Origin: Micromonospora cabrerizensis | GTDB lineage: Bacteria; Actinomycetota; Actinomycetes; Mycobacteriales; Micromonosporaceae | Reading direction: 5' to 3' | DNA length: 64,000 nt | NCBI RefSeq assembly: GCF_022230955.1 | Contig: NZ_JAKKFI010000047.1 | Location: 62,001-126,000, forward strand | Part shown: positions 1 through 9,027 of the stretch, piece after piece | Layout: every line of letters begins with the position of its first letter | Numbering within the stretch: the first letter of the stretch is position 1 | Notes under the pieces: model-generated | Told to the model about the DNA's origin: nothing | Databases searched by the model: none | What the model saw: only the letters and a program-made list of their open reading frames with translations | Position numbers and translations under genes: made by a program

Positions 1-884
1 TGGTAGTCGGTCGCCTCGAACATGCCGAGCGGGAACTGCGCCTCCAGGGGCTGCTCGGTGACCTCACCGCCGCGCAGCAGGACCAGTCGGGGCGAGCCCG
101 CGTCGACCACGGTCATCGTCCCGGTGTGGAGGTCCAGCTCCATCAGCAACGCGGAGAGGTGCTGCTCGCCCCGGTACAGGTCGTAGATGGCCTGGTCGGC
201 GAGGGCGGCCTGGTCGGCCAGGCTCAGCCCGGCCCGGCGCGCGTTGCGCAGCGCGTGGGTGGCCAACGAGGTCAGCAGGGAGGCGGCGACGCCCTCACCG
301 GTGCCGTTGACGGTGGACAGCCAGAGCCGCTCCCCGTCGTCGGACCAGTCGAAGCTGTCACCGCGCACCGTGTACGCCGGCTCCAACTGCCCGGCGAGGC
401 TGAACGAGGGTCGGATCCGGCTACGGCCGGGGAGCAGGTCCCACTGCATCTCGGCGGCCAGGGTGAGGCGCTGTGCGCGTCGCGCCGCCCGGTAGACGTC
501 GGTGCCGGCGGACACCGCCGCCACCTCGTGGGCGAGCGCCGTGGCGATCTCGGCGAGCGCGGTGACGACGTCCGGGTCGTCCGGGACGGGCGACAGGCAC
601 AACACTCCCCGCCGCTCGCCACGCATCGTGACCGGGAACCACCCGGTGCCGTCGGTGACGATCGGTGACTGGTGGTCGAAGGCCCGCCAGGCGGGGTGCC
701 CGGGGCTGGTGACCGGCTCTCCTTCGCCGAGCGGCAGAAGCTCCGAGAGCCGGTAGTCGACCTGGTACAGCTCGACGTCGGTGATCCCGTACGACCGGTC
801 GAGCACGTCCCCGACACCGCCCACGAGCCGGTCGGCCGGTGTCTGGTTCAGGGCGCGCCGTGCCTGATTGACCGGTTCGCTCAT
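1..884 (-). CDS. SpoIIE-type PP2C phosphatase, partial, metal site altered
   Basis: The gene starts at ATG 884 and runs off the left edge, so about 294 residues are visible. The first 150 or so residues look like a sensory domain but I cannot name it. The second half follows the SpoIIE/RsbU serine phosphatase fold: a segment like AAEMQWDLLPG, then VRGDSFDW where GGDFYD is usual, and DAGSPRLVLL where NAGHPPPLLL is usual. The position of the usual GDVSGKG reads VNGTGEG, so the second metal-binding Asp appears replaced by Asn. Intact family members reset anti-sigma-factor antagonists by dephosphorylation. This copy may be weak or a pseudoenzyme. The MarR gene beyond it is divergent. Confidence 0.8.
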   Translation of the reverse strand, partial: MSEPVNQARRALNQTPADRLVGGVGDVLDRSYGITDVELYQVDYRLSELLPLGEGEPVTSPGHPAWRAFDHQSPIVTDGTGWFPVTMRGERRGVLCLSPVPDDPDVVTALAEIATALAHEVAAVSAGTDVYRAARRAQRLTLAAEMQWDLLPGRSRIRPSFSLAGQLEPAYTVRGDSFDWSDDGERLWLSTVNGTGEGVAASLLTSLATHALRNARRAGLSLADQAALADQAIYDLYRGEQHLSALLMELDLHTGTMTVVDAGSPRLVLLRGGEVTEQPLEAQFPLGMFEATDY

Positions 885-941
885 CGTCGCTCCCTTGCTC
901 AAGCTCGACTACCAGCGGGTTCGGAGTACTCTCGGGCCACC

Positions 942-1604
942 ATGGCCGACGTGAACGGTCCGACGGACCCCGAGACGAGTATGGCTGCCGCGCTGGACGC
1001 GGCGGCCGCAAGCCTGCTTGGCATCTGGGAATCCGCCCGGGAGGGGACCGCCAGTCGCGTCTCCGGCGCCCAGCTACGGGCCGTGATGGTGGTGGAACAG
1101 GCCGACGGGATCAACCTGCGTCGGCTCGCCACCCGACTCGACATGCTGCTCAGCTCCGCCAGCCGCCTCTGTGACCGGCTGGTCGCCGCCGGCATGTTGG
1201 AGCGCGTGCCGGGCCGCTTCGACCGGCGGGAGATCTCGCTGCACCTCACCCCGGAGGCCCGCCGGCTTCTCGCCGAGCTTCGGGCGGACCGTCAGGAACA
1301 GCTCGGGGCCGTGCTGGCCGAAATGAGCCCGGAGGGCCGCGACGCGCTCCTGCGGGGGATGCGGGAATTCGACGAGGTCGGTCGCCGCCAGCAGGCGCAC
1401 GCCGCGGCGGCACTGGCCGAGCCGACGGGGCAGGAGGGCTGGCCGGACGGCCCGGACCGACCCGGTGGGCGGCCTCAGCCCACCGATCCGGGCCGGCAGA
1501 CCCGCGGGGCCTGGGCAGGCTCGTCGTCGGGCGACCAGGAACGCCCGGCCGGCCCCACCCGGGACTGGCCGGCCGGCGGCCCACCGGTGGCACGAACCGC
1601 CTGA
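942..1604 (+). CDS. MarR family transcriptional regulator
   Basis: A 220-residue protein with a MarR-type winged helix. The recognition region lies near residues 55-86 (LRRLATRLDMLLSSASRLCD) and the wing with a DRRE motif near 88-104. ATG 942 was chosen because it is the first start ahead of the folded part; an in-frame opening reaches further upstream but overlaps the divergent phosphatase. About 55 residues at the C-terminus are rich in Pro, Gly and Arg and look disordered, which is long for the family. Position between two SpoIIE-type phosphatases hints at a shared stress-signalling role. That is inference; no ligand can be read from the sequence. Confidence 0.85.
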   Translation: MADVNGPTDPETSMAAALDAAAASLLGIWESAREGTASRVSGAQLRAVMVVEQADGINLRRLATRLDMLLSSASRLCDRLVAAGMLERVPGRFDRREISLHLTPEARRLLAELRADRQEQLGAVLAEMSPEGRDALLRGMREFDEVGRRQQAHAAAALAEPTGQEGWPDGPDRPGGRPQPTDPGRQTRGAWAGSSSGDQERPAGPTRDWPAGGPPVARTA

Positions 1605-1670
1605 CCGGGCCGCTCGGGGCTGGTGCGGCCGTGGCCAGGTCGCGCACACTCCGCGCCGCCGCCGGCCCGC

Positions 1671-3281
1671 TCACGCCGGCACCGATGCGCACACGGCCAG
1701 CATCGCGACGTCGTCGTGGGCCTGGCCGTCCAACCAGTCGTCGACCGCCCGCAGCACCCGGTCGATCAGCACCGCCGGCGGCTGCCCGGCCGCCGCCGCG
1801 ACCGCGGCGCGCAGCCGGGCCTCGCCGAACATCGCCGTGTCGCGGGGGCCACGCGCCTCGGTCACCCCATCGGTGTACGCGAGCAGCAGGTCACCCGGGT
1901 CGAGGTGCACCCGGGTCTCGGCGAACCGTGCGGCCGCCAGCGCCCCGACCGGCATACCGCCGACCGGCACCGGGGTGACGGTGCCGTCGGTGGTGAGCAG
2001 CAGTGGCGCCGGGTGACCCCCGCCGGCGATCCGGACGTCCACGCCAGCGGGCCCGCGCTCCAGGGAACCCAGCAGCAGTGTGGTGAGCTGGCTGCGCCGC
2101 GCCGCGTCCGGCGCGTCGAACAACGCCCGGTTGAGCAGGTTGACCAGCTCCAGCGGGCGCTGCTCGACAAGACGCAGCGTCTGCAACGACTGGCGGACCC
2201 GGCCGGTCAGCACGGCTGCGCCCACGCCCCTGCCGCACACGTCGCCGAGCGCGAACAGAGCGCCGCGAGGATGCGGAAACACCTCGTAGAAGTCGCCTCC
2301 GATGCGCAGGGTGTCGCCGGCGGCCCGGTAGCCGCCGGCCAGGGTCACGCCGGGCACGGTGGGCAGCTCGGGCGGGAGCAGGCTGGCCTGGAGGACCCGG
2401 GCCAGGTGGGCCTGCTCGCCGTGCAGGTCCGCGGTGGCCAGGGCGGCACCTGCCCGGGCGGCGAACTCCCGGGCGAGCTCGATGTCGCGCTGGTCGAAGT
2501 CGGGCCGCCCGGCCCGTCGGACGAGCAGCAGAGCGCCGGCTGACCCCTCGGCGCCGAGCATCGGGCTGACCAGCACCATGCCGGGGTGGCCGAACCCGGG
2601 TGGCAGCATCGCGGCCAGGTCGGCGAGTTCGGTGCCCCGCCAACGGCTCGGCTCGGTGAGGTCGCCGGCCAGCGCCTCGGCGAGCCCGGGCACGGTGTCG
2701 GTCAGCGTCGCCGGGGCCAGCCCGCTGACCGGGGCGGGCTCGCCGTCGGCGTACCGGATCCAGCGGGCGTGCGGCTCGGCCGGGACGGCTGGTCGGGGCA
2801 GGGCCACGGCGGCGTCGGCCAGGTAGGGCACCGCGAGGGTGGTGGCCGCCAGGAGCACCTGGTCCCGGTGCAGGGACAGCCCGAGCCGGCTGCCGGCCTG
2901 GGCGAGAAACGCGGTGCGGGAGCGTTCGGCGAGCAGGGCGTCGCTGCGGGCGTGCTCCTCGGTGGCGTCGCGCACATACCACGCGAACCGGGCGCTGGCG
3001 AGCTGTCGTCGCACACCGCGGAGGCGTCGGCCACGGTGGTCGGCGTCGAAGCGGCCGGCGTCGCTGGCGACGGCCCGGGCCAGGGCCGCCACCGGGCAGC
3101 GGGACAGCTCGGTGCCGACGGCGATTTCCGGGAGCAGCTCCGCCGCCCTGGCGTTGAGCAGGGTGACACGGCCGGTCTCGTCCGTCGTGAGGACTGCCTC
3201 GGCGAGACCGTCGAGCAGCTCGCGGGCCAACGGCGGGTCGGCTGACAGCGGAGTGCCGCTGGGTTGCCGCGTCGTGGTCAC
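1671..3281 (-). CDS. PAS-GAF-PP2C (SpoIIE family) serine phosphatase
   Basis: A 536-residue cytoplasmic protein. A PAS-like domain (about residues 20-110) is followed by a GAF-like region (about 125-290) and a complete SpoIIE-type PP2C domain. All expected motifs are present: GGDFYE at 328-333, GDVCGRG at 346-352, then AGGGHPAPL, LAYTDGVTEA and HDDVAMLAV. Such proteins dephosphorylate anti-anti-sigma (STAS) proteins in partner-switching pathways; a STAS protein is encoded far away at 54281. Unlike the phosphatase at the left edge, the metal site looks intact. It converges on the MarR gene, with about 66 bases between the ends. Confidence 0.9.
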   Translation of the reverse strand: MTTTRQPSGTPLSADPPLARELLDGLAEAVLTTDETGRVTLLNARAAELLPEIAVGTELSRCPVAALARAVASDAGRFDADHRGRRLRGVRRQLASARFAWYVRDATEEHARSDALLAERSRTAFLAQAGSRLGLSLHRDQVLLAATTLAVPYLADAAVALPRPAVPAEPHARWIRYADGEPAPVSGLAPATLTDTVPGLAEALAGDLTEPSRWRGTELADLAAMLPPGFGHPGMVLVSPMLGAEGSAGALLLVRRAGRPDFDQRDIELAREFAARAGAALATADLHGEQAHLARVLQASLLPPELPTVPGVTLAGGYRAAGDTLRIGGDFYEVFPHPRGALFALGDVCGRGVGAAVLTGRVRQSLQTLRLVEQRPLELVNLLNRALFDAPDAARRSQLTTLLLGSLERGPAGVDVRIAGGGHPAPLLLTTDGTVTPVPVGGMPVGALAAARFAETRVHLDPGDLLLAYTDGVTEARGPRDTAMFGEARLRAAVAAAAGQPPAVLIDRVLRAVDDWLDGQAHDDVAMLAVCASVPA

Positions 3282-3407
3282 CGCCGGACGCCGGCTCGCG
3301 TCTGACGACTCGTGCGCATGCTGCTTCTCGACTCCTCACCGGGCATCGTTGCTGAGGGGCAAGAATACCGATCCCCACCGACGGACGCCCAGGGCGCAGG
3401 ACGTCGG

Positions 3408-4646
3408 TCAGCCGGAGCGGGCCAGCCACCCGGCGGGCTGGGCGACGATCCGGCGGACCACCGAGCCGGCGGCACCCACCGCGGCGGCCTCCGCGCCGAG
3501 CGTCGACGGCCGGACCGTGACCGGCGACCAGGCGGCGGTCAGCACCCGGCTGGCGATCTCGGCGAGCACGGGAGGGCACAGCCAGGGCGCCAGCGCCGCG
3601 TACCCGCCGCCGAGCACCACGGTGTCCAGGTCGAGCAGGTTCACGACGCCGGCCACCGCGACACCCAGCGCCGTCCCCGCGTCGTGCAGCGCCCGCAGAG
3701 CGTCGGCGTCGCCGGCCTCGGCCAGCTCGGCCAGCCGCGCCGTCGCGGTGTCCGCCGGAAGCTCCGCCCGGGCCAGCCCGGCAGCGGCCACGATCGCCTC
3801 CTGGCCGGCGTACTGCTCCAGGCAGCCCTGCCCGCCGCACCGGCACGCGCGGCCCTCGGGGTGGACCGGGAGGTGCCCGATCTCGCCGCTCCAACCGCGG
3901 ACGCCGCGGAACAGCGCCCCGTCCAGCACGATGCCGGCGCCGATGCCCACCTCTCCGGAGATGTGCAGGAAGCTGGACGGGCCGGGTGGTCGGGAGTGCA
4001 GCTCACCGAGCGCGGCGAGGTTGGCCTCGTTGTCCACGACCAGGACCGGGACGCCGGGCACCTGCTCGACCAGCGGCGGGTGCGCGGCGAGCAGCGCGGG
4101 CACGGGCACGTCACGCCAGCCGAGGTTGGGCGCGAGCCGGACCAACCCGGCGTCGTCCACCAGGCCGGGCACCGCGAGCGCGGCCCCGACCAGGGTGAGG
4201 CCCTGCCCGGTGGCGTCGTCGCGGGCCACCCCGGCCATCTCGACCAGCTGGGCCAGGGCGTCGGCGGGGGCCACCGGGCGCAGATCGGCCCGGTGCACGG
4301 TGCGGTGGCGGACCTGGCCGGCGAGGTCCACCACGCACACCGCGAGGTAGTCGACGTTGACCTCCAAGCCGAGCCCGGCCGGCCCCTGGTCGGCCAGGAC
4401 CAGCCCGCGGGCCGGGCGGCCGGCGCCGGAGCGTGGTGCCGGGTCGGACTCGCTGACCAGCTGGCCGGCGAGCAGGTCCTCGACCACCGCGGAGACGGTG
4501 GCTCTGGTCAGGCCCGTCGCGGTCGCCAGGTCGGCCCGGGACGGAGGGCGGTCGGCCGCGGCGATGCGGCCGAGCACCAGGGCGAGGTTGAGCTCGCGCA
4601 GACTGCCCTGACGGACTGCGCCGGCCGGGGCGTGGGTGAGGCTCAC
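3408..4646 (-). CDS. xylR: ROK family transcriptional regulator (xylose repressor type)
   Basis: A 412-residue ROK protein. The N-terminal winged helix covers about residues 15-75 (RADLATATGLTRATVSAVVE). The ROK body follows, with a glycine-rich sugar-kinase-like segment (GEVGIGAGIVLDG) and the zinc motif CRCGGQGC followed by LEQY. GTG 4646 was chosen because the protein then begins a few residues before the conserved RQGSLRELN stretch. A much longer opening continues upstream in this frame, but only as the complement of xylA and xylB. The gene is divergent from xylA with 81 bases between starts, the classic layout for a xylose-responsive repressor. Its ligand is inferred from this context. 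Confidence 0.88.
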   Translation of the reverse strand: MSLTHAPAGAVRQGSLRELNLALVLGRIAAADRPPSRADLATATGLTRATVSAVVEDLLAGQLVSESDPAPRSGAGRPARGLVLADQGPAGLGLEVNVDYLAVCVVDLAGQVRHRTVHRADLRPVAPADALAQLVEMAGVARDDATGQGLTLVGAALAVPGLVDDAGLVRLAPNLGWRDVPVPALLAAHPPLVEQVPGVPVLVVDNEANLAALGELHSRPPGPSSFLHISGEVGIGAGIVLDGALFRGVRGWSGEIGHLPVHPEGRACRCGGQGCLEQYAGQEAIVAAAGLARAELPADTATARLAELAEAGDADALRALHDAGTALGVAVAGVVNLLDLDTVVLGGGYAALAPWLCPPVLAEIASRVLTAAWSPVTVRPSTLGAEAAAVGAAGSVVRRIVAQPAGWLARSG

Positions 4647-4649
4647 CCC

Positions 4650-4696
4650 TTGACAGTGCCATAGGGCGGGCAAATAATTCAATGGCTGAACAAATA
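4650..4696 (+). promoter_or_regulatory. xylA promoter and candidate ROK operator
   Basis: TTGACA at 4650-4655 is a consensus -35 element. An AT-rich stretch at 4672-4680, unusual in this genome, holds a plausible -10 (ATAATT, 18-base spacer). Overlapping it is an imperfect palindrome at 4672-4696 centred on TTCA-atggc-TGAA, flanked by AATAA on the left and CAAATA on the right. A repressor bound here would block the promoter. Assignment to the ROK protein is inference from position. Confidence 0.5.
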
Positions 4697-4727
4697 GCGG
4701 ACAACACCACCACCCCGGAGGTCGCTC

Positions 4728-5915
4728 ATGGCACCCCGTCCCACTCCCGCCGACAAGTTCTCCTTCGGGCTCTGGACCGTCGGATGGCAGGCCCGCGACC
4801 CGTTCGGTGACGCGACGCGCCCCGAGCTCGACGCGGTCGAGGCGGTGCACCGGCTCGCCGAGCTGGGCGCGTACGGCATCACGTTCCACGACGACGACCT
4901 GATCCCGTTCGGCGTCGACGCCGCCACCCGCGACCAGCACATCGCCCGGTTCCGTAAGGCACTCGACGAGACCGGCCTCGTGGTGCCCATGGTCACCACC
5001 AACCTCTTCACCCACCCCATCTTCAAGGACGGCGGTTTCACCAGCAACGACCGCGACGTCCGCCGGTACGCGCTGCGCAAGGTGCTGCGCCAGGTCGACC
5101 TGGCCGCCGAGCTGGGTGCCAGCACGTTCGTGATGTGGGGCGGCCGCGAGGGCTCCGAGTACGACCTCGCCAAGGACGTCCGCGCCGCGCTGGACCGCTA
5201 CCGCGAGGCTGTCGACCTGCTCACCCAGTACTCCATCGACAAGGGCTACAACCTGCGGTTCGCCCTGGAGCCCAAGCCCAACGAGCCGCGCGGCGACATC
5301 CTGCTGCCCACCATCGGGCACGCGCTCGGCTTCATCTCCCAGCTGGCCCACCCGGAGCTGGTCGGTCTCAACCCGGAGGTCGGCCACGAGCAGATGGCCG
5401 GGCTCAACTACGCCCACGGCATCGCCCAGGCGCTCTGGCAGGGCAAGCTGTTCCACCTGGACCTCAACGGCCAGCGTGGCATCAAGTACGACCAGGACCT
5501 GGTCTTCGGCCACGGTGACCTGATGAACGCGTTTGCCCTGGTGGACCTCCTGGAGAACGGCGGCCCGAACGGCGGGCCGGCCTACGACGGCCCCCGGCAC
5601 TTCGACTACAAGCCCTCGCGCACCGAGGACATGGACGGTGTCTGGGCCTCGGCGGCGGCCAACATGAGCACGTACCTGCTGCTCAAGGAGCGGGCCGCGG
5701 CGTTCCGCGCCGACCCCGAGGTGATCGAGGCGCTCGCCGCCAGCAAGGTCGGCGAGCTGAGCACGCCGACGCTCAACGACGGCGAGAGCTACGACGAGTT
5801 CCTGGCCGACCGGTCGGCGTTCGAGGATGTCGACGTCGACGCGGTGGCCGAGCGGGGCTTCGCCTTCGTCCGGCTCAACCAGCTCGCCGTCGAGCACCTG
5901 CTCGGCGCCCGCTGA
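4728..5915 (+). CDS. xylA: Xylose isomerase
   Basis: A 395-residue class I xylose isomerase, the normal length for actinobacterial enzymes, converting D-xylose to D-xylulose in the cytoplasm. The catalytic His lies in [12 protein letters not shown] (about residue 54), and the metal-binding Glu and His residues lie in [13 protein letters not shown] and [22 protein letters not shown] precedes ATG 4728 as a good ribosome site. xylB starts nine bases after the stop, so the two are cotranscribed. A ROK repressor sits divergently upstream. Confidence 0.97.
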   Translation: MAPRPTPADKFSFGLWTVGWQARDPFGDATRPELDAVEAVHRLAELGAYGITFHDDDLIPFGVDAATRDQHIARFRKALDETGLVVPMVTTNLFTHPIFKDGGFTSNDRDVRRYALRKVLRQVDLAAELGASTFVMWGGREGSEYDLAKDVRAALDRYREAVDLLTQYSIDKGYNLRFALEPKPNEPRGDILLPTIGHALGFISQLAHPELVGLNPEVGHEQMAGLNYAHGIAQALWQGKLFHLDLNGQRGIKYDQDLVFGHGDLMNAFALVDLLENGGPNGGPAYDGPRHFDYKPSRTEDMDGVWASAAANMSTYLLLKERAAAFRADPEVIEALAASKVGELSTPTLNDGESYDEFLADRSAFEDVDVDAVAERGFAFVRLNQLAVEHLLGAR

Positions 5916-5924
5916 GGCCCCGCC

Positions 5925-7352
5925 ATGCCGTTGGTCGCGGGCGTCGACTCGTCCACCCAGTCCTGCAAGGTGGTCATCCGGGACGCGGAGACCGGTGCCC
6001 TGCTCCGGCAGGGCCGGGCGCCGCACCCGGATGGCACCGAGGTCGACCCGGAAGCCTGGTGGCAGGCACTGCGTAGTGCTGCCGACCAGGCCGGCGGGTT
6101 GGCCGACGTGGCCGCGATCTCCGTCGCCGGCCAACAGCACGGCATGGTGTGCCTCGACGAGGACGGCCGGGTGGTCCGCCCGGCGCTGCTGTGGAACGAC
6201 ACCCGATCCGCCGACGCCGCCGCCGACCTCGTAGAGGAGGCCGGCGGCGGCGCGGCCGGGCGTCGCTTCTGGGCCGAGGCCGCCGGCAGCGTCCCGGTGG
6301 CCAGCTTCACCATCACGAAGCTGCGGTGGCTGGCCCGGCACGAGCCGGAGCTGGCGGCCCGGGTGGCCGCCGTCTGCCTGCCGCACGACTGGCTGACCTG
6401 GCGGCTGGCCGGCGCACCGGGTCTGGGCGCGTTGCGTACCGACCGGGGTGACGCCAGCGGCACCGGTTACTGGTCGCCGGCCACCGGCGACTACCGACCG
6501 GACCTGCTGGAGCGGGGCTTCGGCCGGCGGTTGGTGGTGCCCGAGGTGCTCGGTCCGGGCGAGTCGGCGGGCAAGCTGGCCGACGAGCTGGGTGGGTCGG
6601 GCGGCGCGCTGCTCGGCGCGGGCACCGGTGACAACGCCGCGGCCGCGCTCGGCGTCGGTGCCGTCGGAGGCGACGTGGTCGTCTCGATCGGCACGTCCGG
6701 CACCGTGTTCAGCGTCGCCGACGTGCCGGCCGCCGACGAGAGCGGTGCGGTGGCGGGCTTCGCCGACGCGTCCGGTCGTTTCCTCCCGCTGGTGTGCACG
6801 CTCAACGCGGCCCGGGTGCTGGACGCCGCCGCCGCGATGCTCGGGGTCAGCCTGGACGAGCTGGCCGAGCTGGCGCTCTCCGCGCCAGCCGGCGCGGACG
6901 GGCTGGTCATGGTGCCCTACCTGGAGGGTGAGCGGACGCCGAACCGGCCGCTCGCCACCGGCGCGGTACACGGCCTGACCCTGCGCACGTCGACCCCCGC
7001 GCACCTGGCCCGGGCCGCCGTGGAGGGCATGCTCTGCGCGCTCGCCGACGGCCTGGACGCGCTGACCGCGCAGGGCGCCACCGCTCGCCGGGTCATCCTG
7101 GTCGGCGGCGGCGCCAGGTCGGCCGCGGTCCGTCGGATCGCGCCGCAGGTCTTCGGCTGCCCGGTCGTCGTCCCACCGGCCGGGGAGTACGTCGCCGACG
7201 GCGCCGCCCGGCAGGCCGCCTGGGTCGCCCTGGGTGGTCCCACGCCGCCGGTCTGGGCGGTCGAGGGCACCGAGGAGTACGCCGCCGAGCCCGTCCCCGC
7301 CGTGCGTGAGCAGTACGCGGCAGCCCGCGGACTGGTTCTCGACCGGCGCTGA
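5925..7352 (+). CDS. xylB: Xylulokinase
   Basis: A 475-residue FGGY-family kinase that phosphorylates D-xylulose to xylulose 5-phosphate, feeding the pentose phosphate pathway. The N-terminal phosphate-binding motif is [11 protein letters not shown], followed by GQQHGM near residue 67, which is typical of xylulokinases. A second phosphate loop ([10 protein letters not shown]) and the adenosine motif ([12 protein letters not shown]) follow. It is the second gene of the xylAB operon, and a strong hairpin follows 13 bases after the stop. Confidence 0.95.
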   Translation: MPLVAGVDSSTQSCKVVIRDAETGALLRQGRAPHPDGTEVDPEAWWQALRSAADQAGGLADVAAISVAGQQHGMVCLDEDGRVVRPALLWNDTRSADAAADLVEEAGGGAAGRRFWAEAAGSVPVASFTITKLRWLARHEPELAARVAAVCLPHDWLTWRLAGAPGLGALRTDRGDASGTGYWSPATGDYRPDLLERGFGRRLVVPEVLGPGESAGKLADELGGSGGALLGAGTGDNAAAALGVGAVGGDVVVSIGTSGTVFSVADVPAADESGAVAGFADASGRFLPLVCTLNAARVLDAAAAMLGVSLDELAELALSAPAGADGLVMVPYLEGERTPNRPLATGAVHGLTLRTSTPAHLARAAVEGMLCALADGLDALTAQGATARRVILVGGGARSAAVRRIAPQVFGCPVVVPPAGEYVADGAARQAAWVALGGPTPPVWAVEGTEEYAAEPVPAVREQYAAARGLVLDRR

Positions 7353-7365
7353 CCGTCGGGATCGA

Positions 7366-7407
7366 CGCGGGTGGGTGCCGGTCGACGGTGACCGGCACCC
7401 ACCCGCG
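7366..7407. terminator. Strong terminator hairpin after xylB
   Basis: Two perfectly complementary 18-base arms (7366-7383 and 7390-7407) with a six-base loop follow the xylB stop. There is no clear U-tract, as is common in high-GC actinomycetes. It probably separates xylAB transcription from the MFS gene. Confidence 0.75.
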
Positions 7408-7445
7408 TGACGACGTCCTCGGCGGAGTCTGGTTGGCTGCCGGTC

Positions 7446-8900
7446 ATGACGGTGACCAGTGGCGGGCCCGGCCCGGGGCGGGCGCAGCCCGACCCACGCC
7501 CGCCCGGCCGGGGCGGTGGCCCGGCCCACCGGTTGTACAGCGTCGTGGTGTTCGTGCTGCTCGCCTCCCTGGACAACGTGGCGATCGGGCTGGTTCCGCC
7601 GCTGTACGGCCCGATCTCCGACGCGTTCGACGTGTCGGGGCGGCTGCTGGGCCTGGTCACCGCGGTCAGCTTCCTGGTCAGCGCCGTGGCGGCGGTCGGC
7701 TGGGCGTACGTCGGCGACCGGACCAACCGCAAGCCCCTGCTCATGGTCGGCACGCTGCTCTGGGCGGCGGGCACCGGTGGCAGCGCGCTCGCCGGTGGCT
7801 ACCTGACGTTCCTCGCCGCACAACTGGTCGCCGCGGTCGGCCTCGGTGCGGTCGGCTCGGTCGGCTTCTCGGTGGTCACCGACCTGATCTCACCGACCCG
7901 GCGCGGGTTGGTGATGAGCTTCTGGGGGCTCTCCCAGGGAGTCGGCACCCTGGCCGGCACGCTCGTCGGCGGGCTGCTCGGGGCGGCCGACTGGCGGCGA
8001 CCGTTCCTGATCCTGACCGGCGTCGGCCTGGCCGCGACCCTTGCCTACCTGTTCACGTACGACGTCCGCCGTGGTCAGAGCGAGCCGGAGCTGGCCGGCA
8101 GGCTGGACGCCGGCGCCGAGTACGACTACCGGATCAGCCGCGCCGACCTACCGCGCATCCTGGCCCGACGGACCAACCGGTGGCTGATCCTGCAGGGCCT
8201 TACCGCGCAGGCCGCGTTCGGCTCGCTGGTCTGGCTGCCGGTGCTCTTCGCCGAACGGGCCGAGGCCCAGGGATACTCGACGTCGACCGCGGTGGTGGTG
8301 GGCAGCGTGTTCGCCACACTGTTCCAGCTCGGCGGGGTGCTCTCGATCGTGGGCGGCCTGATCGGTGACGCGGCGCAGCGGCGTACGCCGAGAGGGCGTG
8401 CCCTGGTCGCCGCGGTCGGCATCCTCGCCGCGCTGCCGTTCTACCTGGTGTTGTTCTTCGTCCCGGTGACCATCGACGTGCCGGACGGCGCGAGTGGCGG
8501 GGCCGTCGTCGGCGCGGTGCTGTCCAGCGTCTTCACCGAGCCGTCGGTGGGGCTGAGCCTGCTCACGGCGATCGTCGCGCTCGCGCTGACCTCGGCCAAC
8601 TCGCCGAACTGGTTCGCGCTGATCGCCGACGTCAACCCGCCGGAGCACCGGGGCACGGTCTACAGCCTGGGCAACCTGGTCAACGGCGTTGGCCGCGCGG
8701 CCGGCAACGGGCTGGTCGGGGTGGCGTTCCAGGCCCTGCGAGTGGCATTCCCGCCGCCGTTGAACTTCGCCGTCGGGCTGGCCGCGTTCCAGCTCTTCTT
8801 CATTCCCACCGGTGTCATGTACTGGCTCGCCTCACGGACCTCACCCGCGGACATCGAGAACGTCCACGACCTGCTGCACACCCGCGCCGACCGCCTCTGA
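7446..8900 (+). CDS. MFS transporter
   Basis: A 484-residue membrane protein with about 12 predicted transmembrane segments and the MFS loop pattern between helices 2 and 3 (GWAYVGDRTNRKPLL). A long cytoplasmic linker carrying DYRISRADLPR lies between the two halves. ATG 7446 was preferred: the earlier in-frame GTG at 7407 lies in the right arm of the preceding terminator. No ribosome site is convincing for either. Lying just after xylAB it could carry a sugar, but the layout resembles Spinster-like carriers and the substrate cannot be read. A hairpin shared with the convergent GH13 gene follows. Confidence 0.85.
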   Translation: MTVTSGGPGPGRAQPDPRPPGRGGGPAHRLYSVVVFVLLASLDNVAIGLVPPLYGPISDAFDVSGRLLGLVTAVSFLVSAVAAVGWAYVGDRTNRKPLLMVGTLLWAAGTGGSALAGGYLTFLAAQLVAAVGLGAVGSVGFSVVTDLISPTRRGLVMSFWGLSQGVGTLAGTLVGGLLGAADWRRPFLILTGVGLAATLAYLFTYDVRRGQSEPELAGRLDAGAEYDYRISRADLPRILARRTNRWLILQGLTAQAAFGSLVWLPVLFAERAEAQGYSTSTAVVVGSVFATLFQLGGVLSIVGGLIGDAAQRRTPRGRALVAAVGILAALPFYLVLFFVPVTIDVPDGASGGAVVGAVLSSVFTEPSVGLSLLTAIVALALTSANSPNWFALIADVNPPEHRGTVYSLGNLVNGVGRAAGNGLVGVAFQALRVAFPPPLNFAVGLAAFQLFFIPTGVMYWLASRTSPADIENVHDLLHTRADRL

Positions 8901-8968
8901 CCCGCCACCGACCTCACGGGCGCCTCGAGCCGGGCAACATCAGGCAAAGTGCGGCCTCGGGTGAGCGT

Positions 8969-9012
8969 GAGGGGCCGACATCCCTGATGTTGCGCGGGAT
9001 GTCGGCCCCCTC
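8969..9012. terminator. Bidirectional terminator between MFS and GH13 genes
   Basis: A 16-base arm (8969-8984) pairs with 8996-9012 with one bulged base around an 11-base loop. It sits between the ends of two convergent genes, so it can serve both strands. Confidence 0.8.
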
Positions 9013-9027
9013 GGGCTCAGGGCAGGG

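Noticed and set aside
7407..7445. GTG 7407 as the start of the MFS gene
   Set aside because: It lies in the terminator arm after xylB and would add residues with no family similarity.
3408..7823. A very long minus-strand opening (about 1470 codons) covering xylA and xylB
   Set aside because: It mirrors the codon bias of the real genes on the other strand. Only its last 412 codons match a protein family (ROK), so the rest is antisense noise of high-GC DNA.
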